Shown here in pieces: positions 43,557 to 52,540 of a stretch of DNA of 64,000 bases (the first letter of the stretch is position 1; every line of letters begins with the position of its first letter). Made by a program: the position numbers and the translations under genes. The notes below the pieces were generated by a model that worked only from the letters and a program-made list of their open reading frames with translations, was not told where the DNA came from and ran no database searches. The stretch comes from Candidatus Thiovulum stygium (lineage in GTDB: Bacteria; Campylobacterota; Campylobacteria; Campylobacterales; Thiovulaceae): positions 948,001 through 1,012,000 of the forward strand of contig CP091137.1 in the NCBI GenBank assembly GCA_021582295.1, written 5' to 3'.

Positions 43557-44194
43557 ATGTTAGAAATAAATAATTTAAAATTATCTTTTGGAGAGAAAGA
43601 GATTTTGAAAGGAGTCTCTTTTGAAATTAGATTAAATCAGTTTATTGGACTCGTCGGTGAAATATCCTCTGGCAAAAGTCAAATTTTTGAAACGATTCTA
43701 AATTTTAAAAATTTTTCAGGCGGAACTGTTATATATGAAAATAAAAAAGTAGCTTACAACAGAATAGAACAAGTTATAGCTTTAAGAAAAAATATAGGTT
43801 ATGTTCCTCAATATAATAATTTTTTAGATTTTGGCAATTTATTAGAAAATTTAATGTTCATCAGTGGTCAAAAAAAGATTCTGTTATTGAAATTGTTTCT
43901 AGTTTAGAAATTACAGATTCTTTGTATAAAAATATTGATCAAATCGATAATGAAGATGTTTTTCGAGCTAAAATAGCTCTTGCTCTTTTAAAAAATCCAC
44001 AAATATTATTAATAGACGAACCTTTAATATATGGTGATATTATTACTATGAAAAATATAATTAAAGTTATTCAAAAAATTTTATTTGATAAACAAGTAGC
44101 AATTTTAATTGCCTCTCAAAAAATTGAACTTTTTGATCAAGATGTTTTTAATAAAATATATAAACTTGAAAATGGAGTATTAAATGCAATTTAA
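43557..44194 (+). CDS. ABC transporter ATPase (FtsE/LolD-like), split at A AAA AAG
   Basis: The first part (43557-43907) has Walker A GEISSGKSQIFE and Q-loop GYVPQYNNF. The second part (from 43877) has IEIVSSLEITDSLYKNIDQI, Walker B ILLIDEPLIYGD and IASQKIEL. The frames join exactly at A-AAA-AAG (43871-43877) by a -1 shift, giving ~213 residues. The usual LSGGQ signature is replaced by IDNEDVFRAKIAL, so the ATPase is divergent. The partner permease gene overlaps the end. In other Campylobacterota related pairs are annotated FtsE/FtsX or LolD/LolC; I cannot choose. Confidence 0.7.
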
Positions 44195-45225
44195 TTTAAG
44201 AATTATTAAAGAAAATATAAATATATATATTGGTATTTTGATTTATATTTCTAATTTTCTTTTTTATATGGCAAGAAGCTCTATTAAAATTAGATATTTT
44301 ATATAAAAATATATATCAGAATAAAGATTTTATAGCAGAAAATAGTCTTAAAATTATAAAAATTAATGACAAAATTCATCATGATAATTTACATGAATTG
44401 GAAAAAATTACTGGCGAATTTTATCAAGCTATTAAAAACATAAATTACAGAATAAATTTTTCTGCTATTTTAAAATTGAATAATATTGACAGTGAAATTA
44501 GAGGTTTAGCTTTAGATGTTAAATCCGAAAATCAAAATTTACAAAATGGTTTGTCTAAAATAAATGGCTCTTTTGAAGGTTTTGCTGTTAGTCAAAATGT
44601 TATTAAAATTTTAGGCAATAACTATAATGAAAATTATAATTTATATCTATTTAATAGAGATGAATTAGAACCTAAAATGTCTCTTTTTCCTATTAAAATT
44701 AGTGGTAGTTTTGAAACAAATGAGAAAATTTTAATTATTCCATTAAAAATAGCTGAAACTATTTTGAAAACAGATAAATATGATTACGGTGTTATAGAAT
44801 TTCATAATAAAACAGTTATGTTAGAAAATATGTTGAAATTAAATAATGCTTTAAAAGATATTGGATATAAAATAGAAGATGATCAAAATTATTTAATTAA
44901 AAAAGAGATAAATATTTTTTCGAATTTATATTTATTGATTCTTTTTGCTGTAGCTTTTTTGTCATTAAGAGATTCTGTAATTTTAAATGACAAATTAAAA
45001 AATATCAAATTTGTCTTAAAGTTATATGGTTGGAGTCAAACTAAAATAAAAATTTTATTTTTAACTCAATTGTTATTAGTTTATATTATATTAATAACTT
45101 TTGGAATAGTAATTTCAATATATATTTATTTAGATTTATGGTATTTATTAATACCTATTTTTGCTATTAATTTATTCGTAAGTGTTATGTTTTTTCTTTT
45201 ACAATCCGATAAAAGCAATTTTTAA
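44184..45225 (+). CDS. ABC transporter permease (FtsX/LolC-like), frameshifted near the N-terminus
   Basis: ATG 44184 overlaps the ATPase gene by 11 bp and starts MQFNLRIIKENINIYIGILI. After ~26 codons a T6 run near 44250-44262 shifts frame. The continuing frame reads FFFIWQEALLKLDILYKN and stays open to 45225. It has a large extracytoplasmic domain, then three membrane segments at the C-terminus (NIFSNLYLLILFAVAFLSLR onward). One T too many would explain the break. Part of the same two-gene unit as the ATPase. Confidence 0.65.
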
Positions 45226-45241
45226 AAAGGTTTGACTCTGA

Positions 45242-45247
45242 TATAAT
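45242..45247 (+). promoter_or_regulatory. Probable promoter for the gene at 45271
   Basis: TATAAT with TTTGAC just upstream (spacing too short for a standard -35). GGAG follows before the ATG. Confidence 0.45.
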
Positions 45248-45270
45248 TCTCGAAATGGAGATATAGATAA

Positions 45271-46098
45271 ATGAAATATGATGTTCTTTTTCCTATGAAT
45301 AACTTAAAAAAAATAAATCCAATTGAAGCTGAACATTCTAGCAAGGCTGGATTAGTTAAATATGGTTCTAATGTTCCTTTAAATATGGAAATTTTAGAAA
45401 GATTAGATCCTTTAAATTATCTTTTGCAAATGAATGGTAAAAAGGCATTTGCAGAAAGTGAAAAGTTGCTTGAACCAGGTATGCGATATTGGGGTGAAGC
45501 AATTCACAAACGAGGTGAAAAATTTGTTATTGGTAACTTAATTAAACAGCCTCAAATATTTAAACAGGTTCAAGATAATGCTTTTGTTGATGCTCGAAAA
45601 GTTTTGGAAGCTTTTTCAAGTAATTCAAGAACTCCGTTTGAAACTCAATTTAAACAAGAAATTATTTCTCAAATGGCAAAAAGTTCAGATAGAAATGAGT
45701 TTATTTTTTTAAATCAATTACTTTTATCTATGGAAAATAATGTTATTACGATTCCGATTAATTATGAAGATAGAAGTTTGATGTTTCAGTATAAATATGG
45801 TTATAGTGAAAAAGAGAGACGAGAACGAGAAGAATTAGAAGCAAATGAGATAAAAACTCTTGATTTTTATGCAATTTTTGAAACTCTTGGTCCAATGAAA
45901 GGTAAAATAATTTATCTAAACGATCAAATATCTTTAAATATTGAAGTTAATTTTGATAAAAGTAAAAAATTTCTTGAGAGAAATATTATAAATAATGAGC
46001 TAGTTAATAATATAAATGTTATTATAAAAGTTGTAAAAAATGAGATACAACCTTTATATTCATTTACTCAAAATAATTTATTAGATGTTAGAACCTAA
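45271..46098 (+). CDS. Conserved-type hypothetical protein upstream of ppiD
   Basis: 275 residues, soluble, no signal peptide or membrane segment. Helix-rich N-terminal half (MEILERLDPLNYLLQMNGKK) and a beta-rich C-terminal part with charged KERREREELEANEIKTLDF. I do not recognise the family with confidence. A weak resemblance to C-terminal regions of flagellar hook-length control proteins was considered but not supported. Good RBS (GGAG) and its own promoter-like TATAAT. Lies 53 bp before ppiD. Confidence 0.75.
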   Translation: MKYDVLFPMNNLKKINPIEAEHSSKAGLVKYGSNVPLNMEILERLDPLNYLLQMNGKKAFAESEKLLEPGMRYWGEAIHKRGEKFVIGNLIKQPQIFKQVQDNAFVDARKVLEAFSSNSRTPFETQFKQEIISQMAKSSDRNEFIFLNQLLLSMENNVITIPINYEDRSLMFQYKYGYSEKERREREELEANEIKTLDFYAIFETLGPMKGKIIYLNDQISLNIEVNFDKSKKFLERNIINNELVNNINVIIKVVKNEIQPLYSFTQNNLLDVRT

Positions 46099-46151
46099 TA
46101 TAATTGTTTAATAAATTTTAAATCTAAAAATAGAGACAAGGTTATAAAAAT

Positions 46152-47588
46152 ATGATAAGTTGGATGCAACATAATAGAAAATATTTAATAGTTACACTGT
46201 GGTTAAGTGCAATTGCTTTCGTTGGTGCAGGTTTTGTTGGTTGGGGAAGTTATAAATATGGTAGCAAGGCTACAGCAATTGCAAGAATCGGCAATGTTGA
46301 TATTAAATTAGCTGAATTACAAATGGCTTATAGTAATTTATATGGTTATTATAATCAGATGTTTGGTGGCAAATTTGATAAAGATATGGCTAAAGAAATG
46401 AGACTTGAAGAGAGTGCTTTTGATATTTTAAAACGAGAAGCTCTTTTATTAAATCTTGCTGAAGAGTTTGGCTTAAAAATTTTAGATAAAGAGATCGCTG
46501 AAAATATTATTAGAAACGAAAGTTTCTTTAAAAATGGCATTTTTGATCGAGGTCAATATGAAGCTATTTTATTAAATAGCAGAATTACTCCAAAAGAATA
46601 TGAAGATAGATTAGCTAAATCTATTTTAATAACTAAATTAAGAGAATTAATGCCTGTTGTTACAACTCATTTTGAAAAAGAGTTATTTGGTTCTATTTTA
46701 ACTCTTAAAGATAAACTTGAATATAAAATACTCTCTTTTGATGATGTTAATGTCAGTTTATCAGAAAATGATGTTTTATTATATTGGGAATCTAATAAAA
46801 ATAGATTTTTAACTGAACCTGAATATCAAATTAAATATATTGAAACTGCAATCACAGATAAAAACTATACAGAAAATGAACAACAAGAATTTTATAATGC
46901 AAATGGTTTAAAATATGATGTTAATTTCAGTGAAGCAAAAGATGAAATTAAAAAAGATATGCTTGAAAGAGATGCAAAACGAGAAGCAATGAAAGATTAT
47001 TTGGCTTTCAAAAAAGGTGAATCTAGTAAAGAACTTAAAGAGTTACAAATGAATTCAAACAATATGATTTTATCAGAAGAATCTATGGCTGAATTAAAAA
47101 TGGCAAAAATCGGAGATATTTTAAAACCTCAATTATCTATAAATGGCATTTTTGTTACTGTTCGTCTTGAAAATGTTATTTTACCTAGAGAAAAAAGTTT
47201 TGATGAGGTCAAATCAGAAGTTAGTTTAGAACTTAAAAATATTAAATCAAAAGAAGCTTTATCTAAATTAGCTCAAGATAGTTATATGAATTTTTCTGGC
47301 AAAGAGAGTGATTTTTTAGCTGTTACAGATGGTGCTAAAATAGAAGGAATTTTTCCTCAAGATGGTTCTGAATTACTTTCAACAATATTTACTAGCTCAA
47401 CTAATCAAGGTTTCGTTCAATTAGATTCCAAGATTGTTTTGTATAAAATTCTCCAACAGAAAGTTGATAAAGAGGGGGTAGAAGATATATCTGAACAGAT
47501 GCTTGAGGTTAAAGAACGAGTTTTCGAAGATAATTTAATTAAAAGATTAGAATATTACTATCCTATTCAAACATACTTTAAAGGATAA
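46152..47588 (+). CDS. ppiD: PpiD-like periplasmic peptidyl-prolyl isomerase/chaperone
   Basis: 478 residues. A single N-terminal membrane anchor (LIVTLWLSAIAFVGAGFVGW) is preceded by MISWMQHNRKY. A SurA-N/PpiD-type chaperone region follows (GNVDIKLAELQMAYSNLYG). The C-terminal region is similar to PpiD second domains. A canonical parvulin core is not obvious. Periplasmic folding helper for outer-membrane proteins. The ppiD-ftsA-ftsZ order is typical of Campylobacterota. ftsA starts 3 bp downstream. Confidence 0.88.
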   Translation: MISWMQHNRKYLIVTLWLSAIAFVGAGFVGWGSYKYGSKATAIARIGNVDIKLAELQMAYSNLYGYYNQMFGGKFDKDMAKEMRLEESAFDILKREALLLNLAEEFGLKILDKEIAENIIRNESFFKNGIFDRGQYEAILLNSRITPKEYEDRLAKSILITKLRELMPVVTTHFEKELFGSILTLKDKLEYKILSFDDVNVSLSENDVLLYWESNKNRFLTEPEYQIKYIETAITDKNYTENEQQEFYNANGLKYDVNFSEAKDEIKKDMLERDAKREAMKDYLAFKKGESSKELKELQMNSNNMILSEESMAELKMAKIGDILKPQLSINGIFVTVRLENVILPREKSFDEVKSEVSLELKNIKSKEALSKLAQDSYMNFSGKESDFLAVTDGAKIEGIFPQDGSELLSTIFTSSTNQGFVQLDSKIVLYKILQQKVDKEGVEDISEQMLEVKERVFEDNLIKRLEYYYPIQTYFKG

Positions 47589-47591
47589 TCG

Positions 47592-49148
47592 TTGGAAAAT
47601 GGCAAAAATATTTTAGCATTAGATGTTGGTTCGACCAAAATCTGTGCAATTATTGCTGAAATTAGAGGCTCTAATGATGTTCGTATCATTGGTGCGGGTG
47701 TTGAAAAATCACAAGGTTTAAAACGAGGCTCTATTACGAATATAGATTTAGCTTCGAAATCTATTAAAAGTGCAGTTGAAGATGCTCGAAGAGTTGCTGG
47801 AACAAATGAAACGGAAGTTGTTGTTTCGATTTCTGGAGCTTATGTTAAAAGTGTCGATAGCAGTGGAATTATAAATGTTCCATCTGGCGAAGTTGGAATT
47901 AATGAAATTAATAGAGTAATGCAAACTGCAAGATATAATGCAAATATACCTTCAGATTATGATATATTACATATATTACCTTATAATTTTAAAGTCGATG
48001 AACAAGATTTTGTTGAAGATCCTCTCGGAATGAATGCTTCTCGACTTGAAGTTTTTACTCATCTTATTATAACTACAAAGTCGAATTTTAATAATCTAAA
48101 AAGATCAGTTGAAATGGCAGGTCTTAAAGTTTCTAATGTTGTTTTAAATAGCTATGCTTCTTATATTGCAACTATTAATAGTGATGAAAAATCTCTCGGT
48201 ATCGGTATAATCGATATGGGAGGCAATACAAGTAGTTTTGTTATTCATGCTGGTGGTAATGCTGTCAGATATCAAGGATTTTTAGGTGTCGGTTCAAATC
48301 ATATAACTAATGATCTTTCTATGGCACTTCATACTCCTGTTACGATAGCTGAAAATGTAAAAATTACTTATGGAAATTTAACTTATTTAAGTGATGACCT
48401 CATCGAATTGCCCGTAATTGGTGATGAAAATACAACTCACGAAGTATCTTTAGATGTTGTTGGACAAGTTATTAGAGCAAGAGTTTCTGAAACCTTAGAA
48501 CTTGTTTCAAAACAAATTGATGATAGTGGATTACGACGAGAAATCGGTGGCGGTTTCGTTTTAACTGGTGGTTTAACTAAATTAGAAGGTATTCGAGAAC
48601 TCGCTATGAGTATCTTAAATGCTCCAGTTCGACTTGCAAAACCAAAACCTATTAGTGGACTTTTCGAATCTTTAAGAGATCCAGCTTTTTCAACATCTAT
48701 TGGTTTAATTATGCATACAACTGGTAATTATGCTCTTTATGAATTTGATGCAAATGGTAATATGAGATATAATCGTTCAATTGCAAGTAATCAAAATAAA
48801 CCTACTGCTTCTTTACATGATATTGCCATGAATAATTATTCTCAAGTAAAACATGAAAATTTAAGAGAAGCTAGACAACCTACTAATAATATAAATAATA
48901 CATATTATGGTGGCTACAATAATAACCAACCACCTGCTCAAACTATTGGAATAAATGGTGTTGGAAATATTCCAAATCAAATTCCTCAACCTGAAAAAAC
49001 TCCAAATTCAAATAATCAACCAATAGAAGCTGAATTAAAATCACAACCTTATTATAATAATAGAAGCGATAATCCTATTGGCAATGGTATTAATAATCAA
49101 AATAGTGGTATTAATAAAGCTTGGCAGTGGATTACACAACTATTTTAA
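47592..49148 (+). CDS. ftsA: Cell division protein FtsA
   Basis: 518 residues from a TTG start. Actin-like ATPase: LALDVGSTKICAIIAEIRG, the SHS2 insert, GIGIIDMGGNTSSFVIHAGG and GGGFVLTGGLTKLEGI. The C-terminal ~130 residues are an Asn/Gln-rich low-complexity linker ending in an amphipathic membrane-targeting helix (NKAWQWITQLF). Links FtsZ filaments to the membrane. Longer than typical FtsA because of the linker. Confidence 0.97.
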   Translation: MENGKNILALDVGSTKICAIIAEIRGSNDVRIIGAGVEKSQGLKRGSITNIDLASKSIKSAVEDARRVAGTNETEVVVSISGAYVKSVDSSGIINVPSGEVGINEINRVMQTARYNANIPSDYDILHILPYNFKVDEQDFVEDPLGMNASRLEVFTHLIITTKSNFNNLKRSVEMAGLKVSNVVLNSYASYIATINSDEKSLGIGIIDMGGNTSSFVIHAGGNAVRYQGFLGVGSNHITNDLSMALHTPVTIAENVKITYGNLTYLSDDLIELPVIGDENTTHEVSLDVVGQVIRARVSETLELVSKQIDDSGLRREIGGGFVLTGGLTKLEGIRELAMSILNAPVRLAKPKPISGLFESLRDPAFSTSIGLIMHTTGNYALYEFDANGNMRYNRSIASNQNKPTASLHDIAMNNYSQVKHENLREARQPTNNINNTYYGGYNNNQPPAQTIGINGVGNIPNQIPQPEKTPNSNNQPIEAELKSQPYYNNRSDNPIGNGINNQNSGINKAWQWITQLF

Positions 49149-49165
49149 AAATATAAAATAAATAT

Positions 49166-50731
49166 ATGCAAAGAAGAAATAAAATGGGCTTTAGTATAGA
49201 AGAAGTTCTACAAGAAGAACTAAATGGTGCAAAAATAAAAGTTATAGGTGTCGGTGGTGGCGGTGGAAACATGGTCAATCACATGATTAAAAATGGTGTT
49301 CAAGGCATTGAAATGATTGTTGCTAATACAGATGCTCAAGTATTAGAAAAATCTCTTTGTGAAAATAGAATTCAACTTGGCACAAAATTAACAAAAGGAC
49401 TCGGAGCAGGAATGGTTCCAGAAATTGGACGAGAATCTGCTCTTGAAAATGCTGATGAGCTTCGCAAATATCTCGATGGTGCTGATATTGTTTTTATTGC
49501 TGCTGGATTAGGTGGTGGCACTGGAACTGGAGCTTCACCTGTTATTGCACAAATTGCAAAAGAGATTGGAGCTTTAACTATTTCTGTTGTTACAAAGCCT
49601 TTCTCTTTTGAAGGTGGAAAACGAGAAAGACTTGCTCGTCAAGGTTTAGATGAATTAAAAAAAGAGAGTGATTCAATTGTAGTTATTCCAAATGATAAAT
49701 TACTATCAATAGTAGATAATAATTTAGGTTTAAAAGAGAGCTTCAAAATCGTTGATGAGGTTCTTGCTCGTGCCGTCATTGGAACAAGTGGAATTATTTT
49801 ATCTAGTGGTGATAATGATATTAATTTAGACTTTGCAGATCTAAGAACAGTTATGAGTCATAAAGGTCTAGCTTTAATGGGTATGGGTCAAGCAGATGGA
49901 GATAAATCAGCTTACGAAGCTATTCGAAATGCAATCGAATCTCCTCTTCTTGATGATGTTTCAATTAAAGGAGCAATGGGTGTTCTTGTTCATTTTAATT
50001 TACATCCAAATTATCCTTTAAAAGAGATAACTAATGCTATGGAAGTTGTTCGAGAAAATGCTGATCCTGATGCTTCTGTAATTATGGGAACTACAACTGA
50101 TTCATCACTTCCAGACACTTTTGTTAAAATAACTTTAATAGCAACTGGTTTTGAAAGATATGAAGAAGATAGAAAAAAAGGTATAACTCAAAAAGAGAGT
50201 GATGGAACTAATTTGAATGTTTATCAAAGACGAACACCACAACAACCATCACAACCTGTAAAAAATGAAAATACTAATACTAATACTAATAAACATGAAA
50301 CAAAAGTAACAGGCAAACCTTCATCATTAAATAATAATCAAGCATCTGCTAAAGTTCAACCACAACCATCAATTCCACAAGTTCAACAAGAATATCAACC
50401 ACAATTTAATAATGAGCCACAGTTTCAACCACAAGCTCCAAGAATTCAGCAACCGCAACCATCAATTCCGCAAATTCAACAACCTGAATTTCAACAGCCA
50501 GTTCAACCACAATCAGTTCCTGTTCAACCAAGAAGTGGAACAGCTAATTTTGCGGGAATTAGTTCAGGTTCTTCAAAATCAACTCGCCCAAACGGAACTC
50601 CAACAGCGGGAACAACTGGAAATTTTGAAAGTGGTCCAAAAAGAACTCCAAATGTTAAACATCAAACAAGCACAATCAGTGATGAATATCTTGATGTGCC
50701 AACTTGGTTACGAAATAGAGGCAGTAAATAA
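49166..50731 (+). CDS. ftsZ: Cell division GTPase FtsZ
   Basis: 521 residues; the likely functional start is the internal Met of MGFSIEEVLQEELN. GTPase motifs IKVIGVGGGGGNMVNHMIKN and GLGGGTGTGASPVIA, and the T7 loop NLDFADLRTVM, are intact. Residues ~345-505 are a Pro/Gln-rich linker, longer than usual. The C-terminal peptide EYLDVPTWLRNRGSK binds FtsA. A GATGAGGT word lies inside at 49754. Confidence 0.98.
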   Translation: MQRRNKMGFSIEEVLQEELNGAKIKVIGVGGGGGNMVNHMIKNGVQGIEMIVANTDAQVLEKSLCENRIQLGTKLTKGLGAGMVPEIGRESALENADELRKYLDGADIVFIAAGLGGGTGTGASPVIAQIAKEIGALTISVVTKPFSFEGGKRERLARQGLDELKKESDSIVVIPNDKLLSIVDNNLGLKESFKIVDEVLARAVIGTSGIILSSGDNDINLDFADLRTVMSHKGLALMGMGQADGDKSAYEAIRNAIESPLLDDVSIKGAMGVLVHFNLHPNYPLKEITNAMEVVRENADPDASVIMGTTTDSSLPDTFVKITLIATGFERYEEDRKKGITQKESDGTNLNVYQRRTPQQPSQPVKNENTNTNTNKHETKVTGKPSSLNNNQASAKVQPQPSIPQVQQEYQPQFNNEPQFQPQAPRIQQPQPSIPQIQQPEFQQPVQPQSVPVQPRSGTANFAGISSGSSKSTRPNGTPTAGTTGNFESGPKRTPNVKHQTSTISDEYLDVPTWLRNRGSK

Positions 50732-50740
50732 ATATGTTTA

Positions 50741-51391
50741 TTACCTCATCGAAAAAAGCCTTTCTCCACTTATAATAATTGAACCGTCGCTATTTAGAGA
50801 GGCTTCATAGAGAGAGAATTTTCTCTCTCCAATATTTATTAAAAAATCTTTTGACTTAAAAAAATCTTTTTTATAAATTTCAAAGATATCATTCCAACTT
50901 ATATTTTTATCTACTAAATTTAAAATAGCATTTATAATTTCATTTTTATTCAATAAATTACATTGAATATTTCCAAAATCTTTAACATTAATTAAATTAA
51001 TTCCAATTCCAATAATTGCAATATCTCTAATTACATTAGTAATAATACCACCAAATTTTAAATTAGATATATATAAATCGTTAGGCCACTTTAACCAAAT
51101 ATTTTGATTTTTTAGACATTTTTCTTTGAGAATTTCTAAAGATAATTGAGCAATATAAATTGATAAAGATTGCAAAGGTAAATCTTTTGGCAAATTTGAA
51201 ATTTTAAGAGTAAAAGATAAAAAAATATTGCCCTCTATACCTAGCCAACTATTTCCACGACTTCCAATACCATTTGTTTGAATATCTGTAATAATTGCTA
51301 AATTATCATCAAATTTTTTATTGTCTCGAACAAGCGATGAAAGATATAATTGAGTTGATTCTAATTTATCAAAATGTTCTAATTTGTAAAT
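50741..51391 (-). CDS. birA: Biotin-protein ligase BirA, without an obvious start codon
   Basis: The frame opens after a stop at 51392-51394 and reads LEHFDKLESTQLYLSSLVRD, then QTNGIGSRGNSWLGIEGNIF (biotin/ATP loop), LKWPNDLYISNLKFGGI and GIGINLINV, all BirA motifs. The first ATG, GTG or TTG in frame is at 51193, past essential residues. Initiation must therefore use another codon (ATT at 51389-51391 gives xYKLEHFDK) or the 5' end is altered. The start overlaps the mltA stop. No N-terminal HTH, so ligase only. It would biotinylate AccB. The stop is formed by ATGAGGTAA. Confidence 0.85.
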   Translation of the reverse strand: MYKLEHFDKLESTQLYLSSLVRDNKKFDDNLAIITDIQTNGIGSRGNSWLGIEGNIFLSFTLKISNLPKDLPLQSLSIYIAQLSLEILKEKCLKNQNIWLKWPNDLYISNLKFGGIITNVIRDIAIIGIGINLINVKDFGNIQCNLLNKNEIINAILNLVDKNISWNDIFEIYKKDFFKSKDFLINIGERKFSLYEASLNSDGSIIISGERLFSMR

Positions 51392-52533
51392 TTATAACCC
51401 CTTGGGACAAGCATATAAAATTCGCCATCTCTTTTCATTTTACCAGCTAAATCACCTGCTTCTTTTCCGAATCCAAAAAACAGATCAGCTCTTATAACAC
51501 CTTTAATAGCACCACCTCGATCTTGAGCCATAAATAAATGATTTAATATTTTATCTTGAGGTTTATCAGGTGATTTTATATAAATTGGCATTCCAAGAGG
51601 AATATATTTTGTATCAACTGCAATTGTGCTTTTTGGAACTAAATTTGTAGCCATCGCACCATAAGCTCGACCACTTGTTTGTTCGCTAAAAAATACAAAA
51701 CTTTTATTAGAATATAGAACTTTATCAGCTTCATTTGGATGTTCTTCTATCCATTTAGTTATATAATCAGCTGATAATTTATAAAGTGGAACTTCATAAT
51801 GTTTATGAATATAACTGCCAACAGAACTATATTCATAACCATTTTTTGCAGAAAACCCAACTCCAATAATAGAACCATCTTCAAGTTTAACTGAACCTGA
51901 ACCTTGAATATGTAAAAAAAGTCTTTCGATTCTATCATCAACCCAACATATAATGTTCGCCTTTGGAGGATCTTGATCTATCTCTTCGTGAGTTTTATAC
52001 GGTAATTTAAAATCTTTTGGTTTTGAATAAATTGGATATTTAAATCTGCTAGTTTTTTTACGACTACCATTTAAAAGAGGAACATAATAACCTGTAACAG
52101 TGCCAGTCCATCTAAGATTTTTATTATCTGCTATAAAATATGGAGTAAAATTATCTTCAAAGAATTTTGTCAAATCTTCATTGTTAGGTTCTTCGCCCCA
52201 TAATTCTCTACCGCGATTACAAATTTGAGGCATATTAATTGGTCGAGGTTTTTCACAGCCTCTTAAAAATGCTTCAAAGCTACCAAATTTAGTATCACTT
52301 TTCCAACCTTTGATTTCTACATAATCAGTTTCGATAAGTTCCATTTCTCCTAATTTCATCATGTTTCTATCTTTGAGATTTGGAAATATTTTTTCAATTT
52401 GTAACTGAAATTGTTCTTTATTTGATGTTTGAGGTTTAGTTTCGTCTTCAAATCTACTACTACAACCAGATGATAATAAAATTGCTGATATTGAAGGTAA
52501 AATTATATTTATTAAAAATTTTTTCTTGTTCAT
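51379..52533 (-). CDS. mltA: Membrane-bound lytic murein transglycosylase A
   Basis: 384 residues. Lipoprotein signal with lipobox LLSSGCSS (Cys ~24). The MltA domain has FTPYFIADNKNLRWTGTVTG. A 3D domain at the C-terminus carries AQDRGGAIKGVIRADLFFGF with catalytic aspartates. It cleaves peptidoglycan with formation of anhydromuropeptides at the outer membrane. In operon with the PDZ protein upstream (7-bp gap) and birA downstream (overlap). Confidence 0.95.
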   Translation of the reverse strand: MNKKKFLINIILPSISAILLSSGCSSRFEDETKPQTSNKEQFQLQIEKIFPNLKDRNMMKLGEMELIETDYVEIKGWKSDTKFGSFEAFLRGCEKPRPINMPQICNRGRELWGEEPNNEDLTKFFEDNFTPYFIADNKNLRWTGTVTGYYVPLLNGSRKKTSRFKYPIYSKPKDFKLPYKTHEEIDQDPPKANIICWVDDRIERLFLHIQGSGSVKLEDGSIIGVGFSAKNGYEYSSVGSYIHKHYEVPLYKLSADYITKWIEEHPNEADKVLYSNKSFVFFSEQTSGRAYGAMATNLVPKSTIAVDTKYIPLGMPIYIKSPDKPQDKILNHLFMAQDRGGAIKGVIRADLFFGFGKEAGDLAGKMKRDGEFYMLVPRGYKFTN

Positions 52534-52540
52534 TATAATA

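Noticed and set aside
45271-46098. Flagellar hook-length control protein (FliK-like)
   Set aside because: Only vague size and charge resemblance; no flagellar neighbours and no recognisable FliK C-terminal motif.
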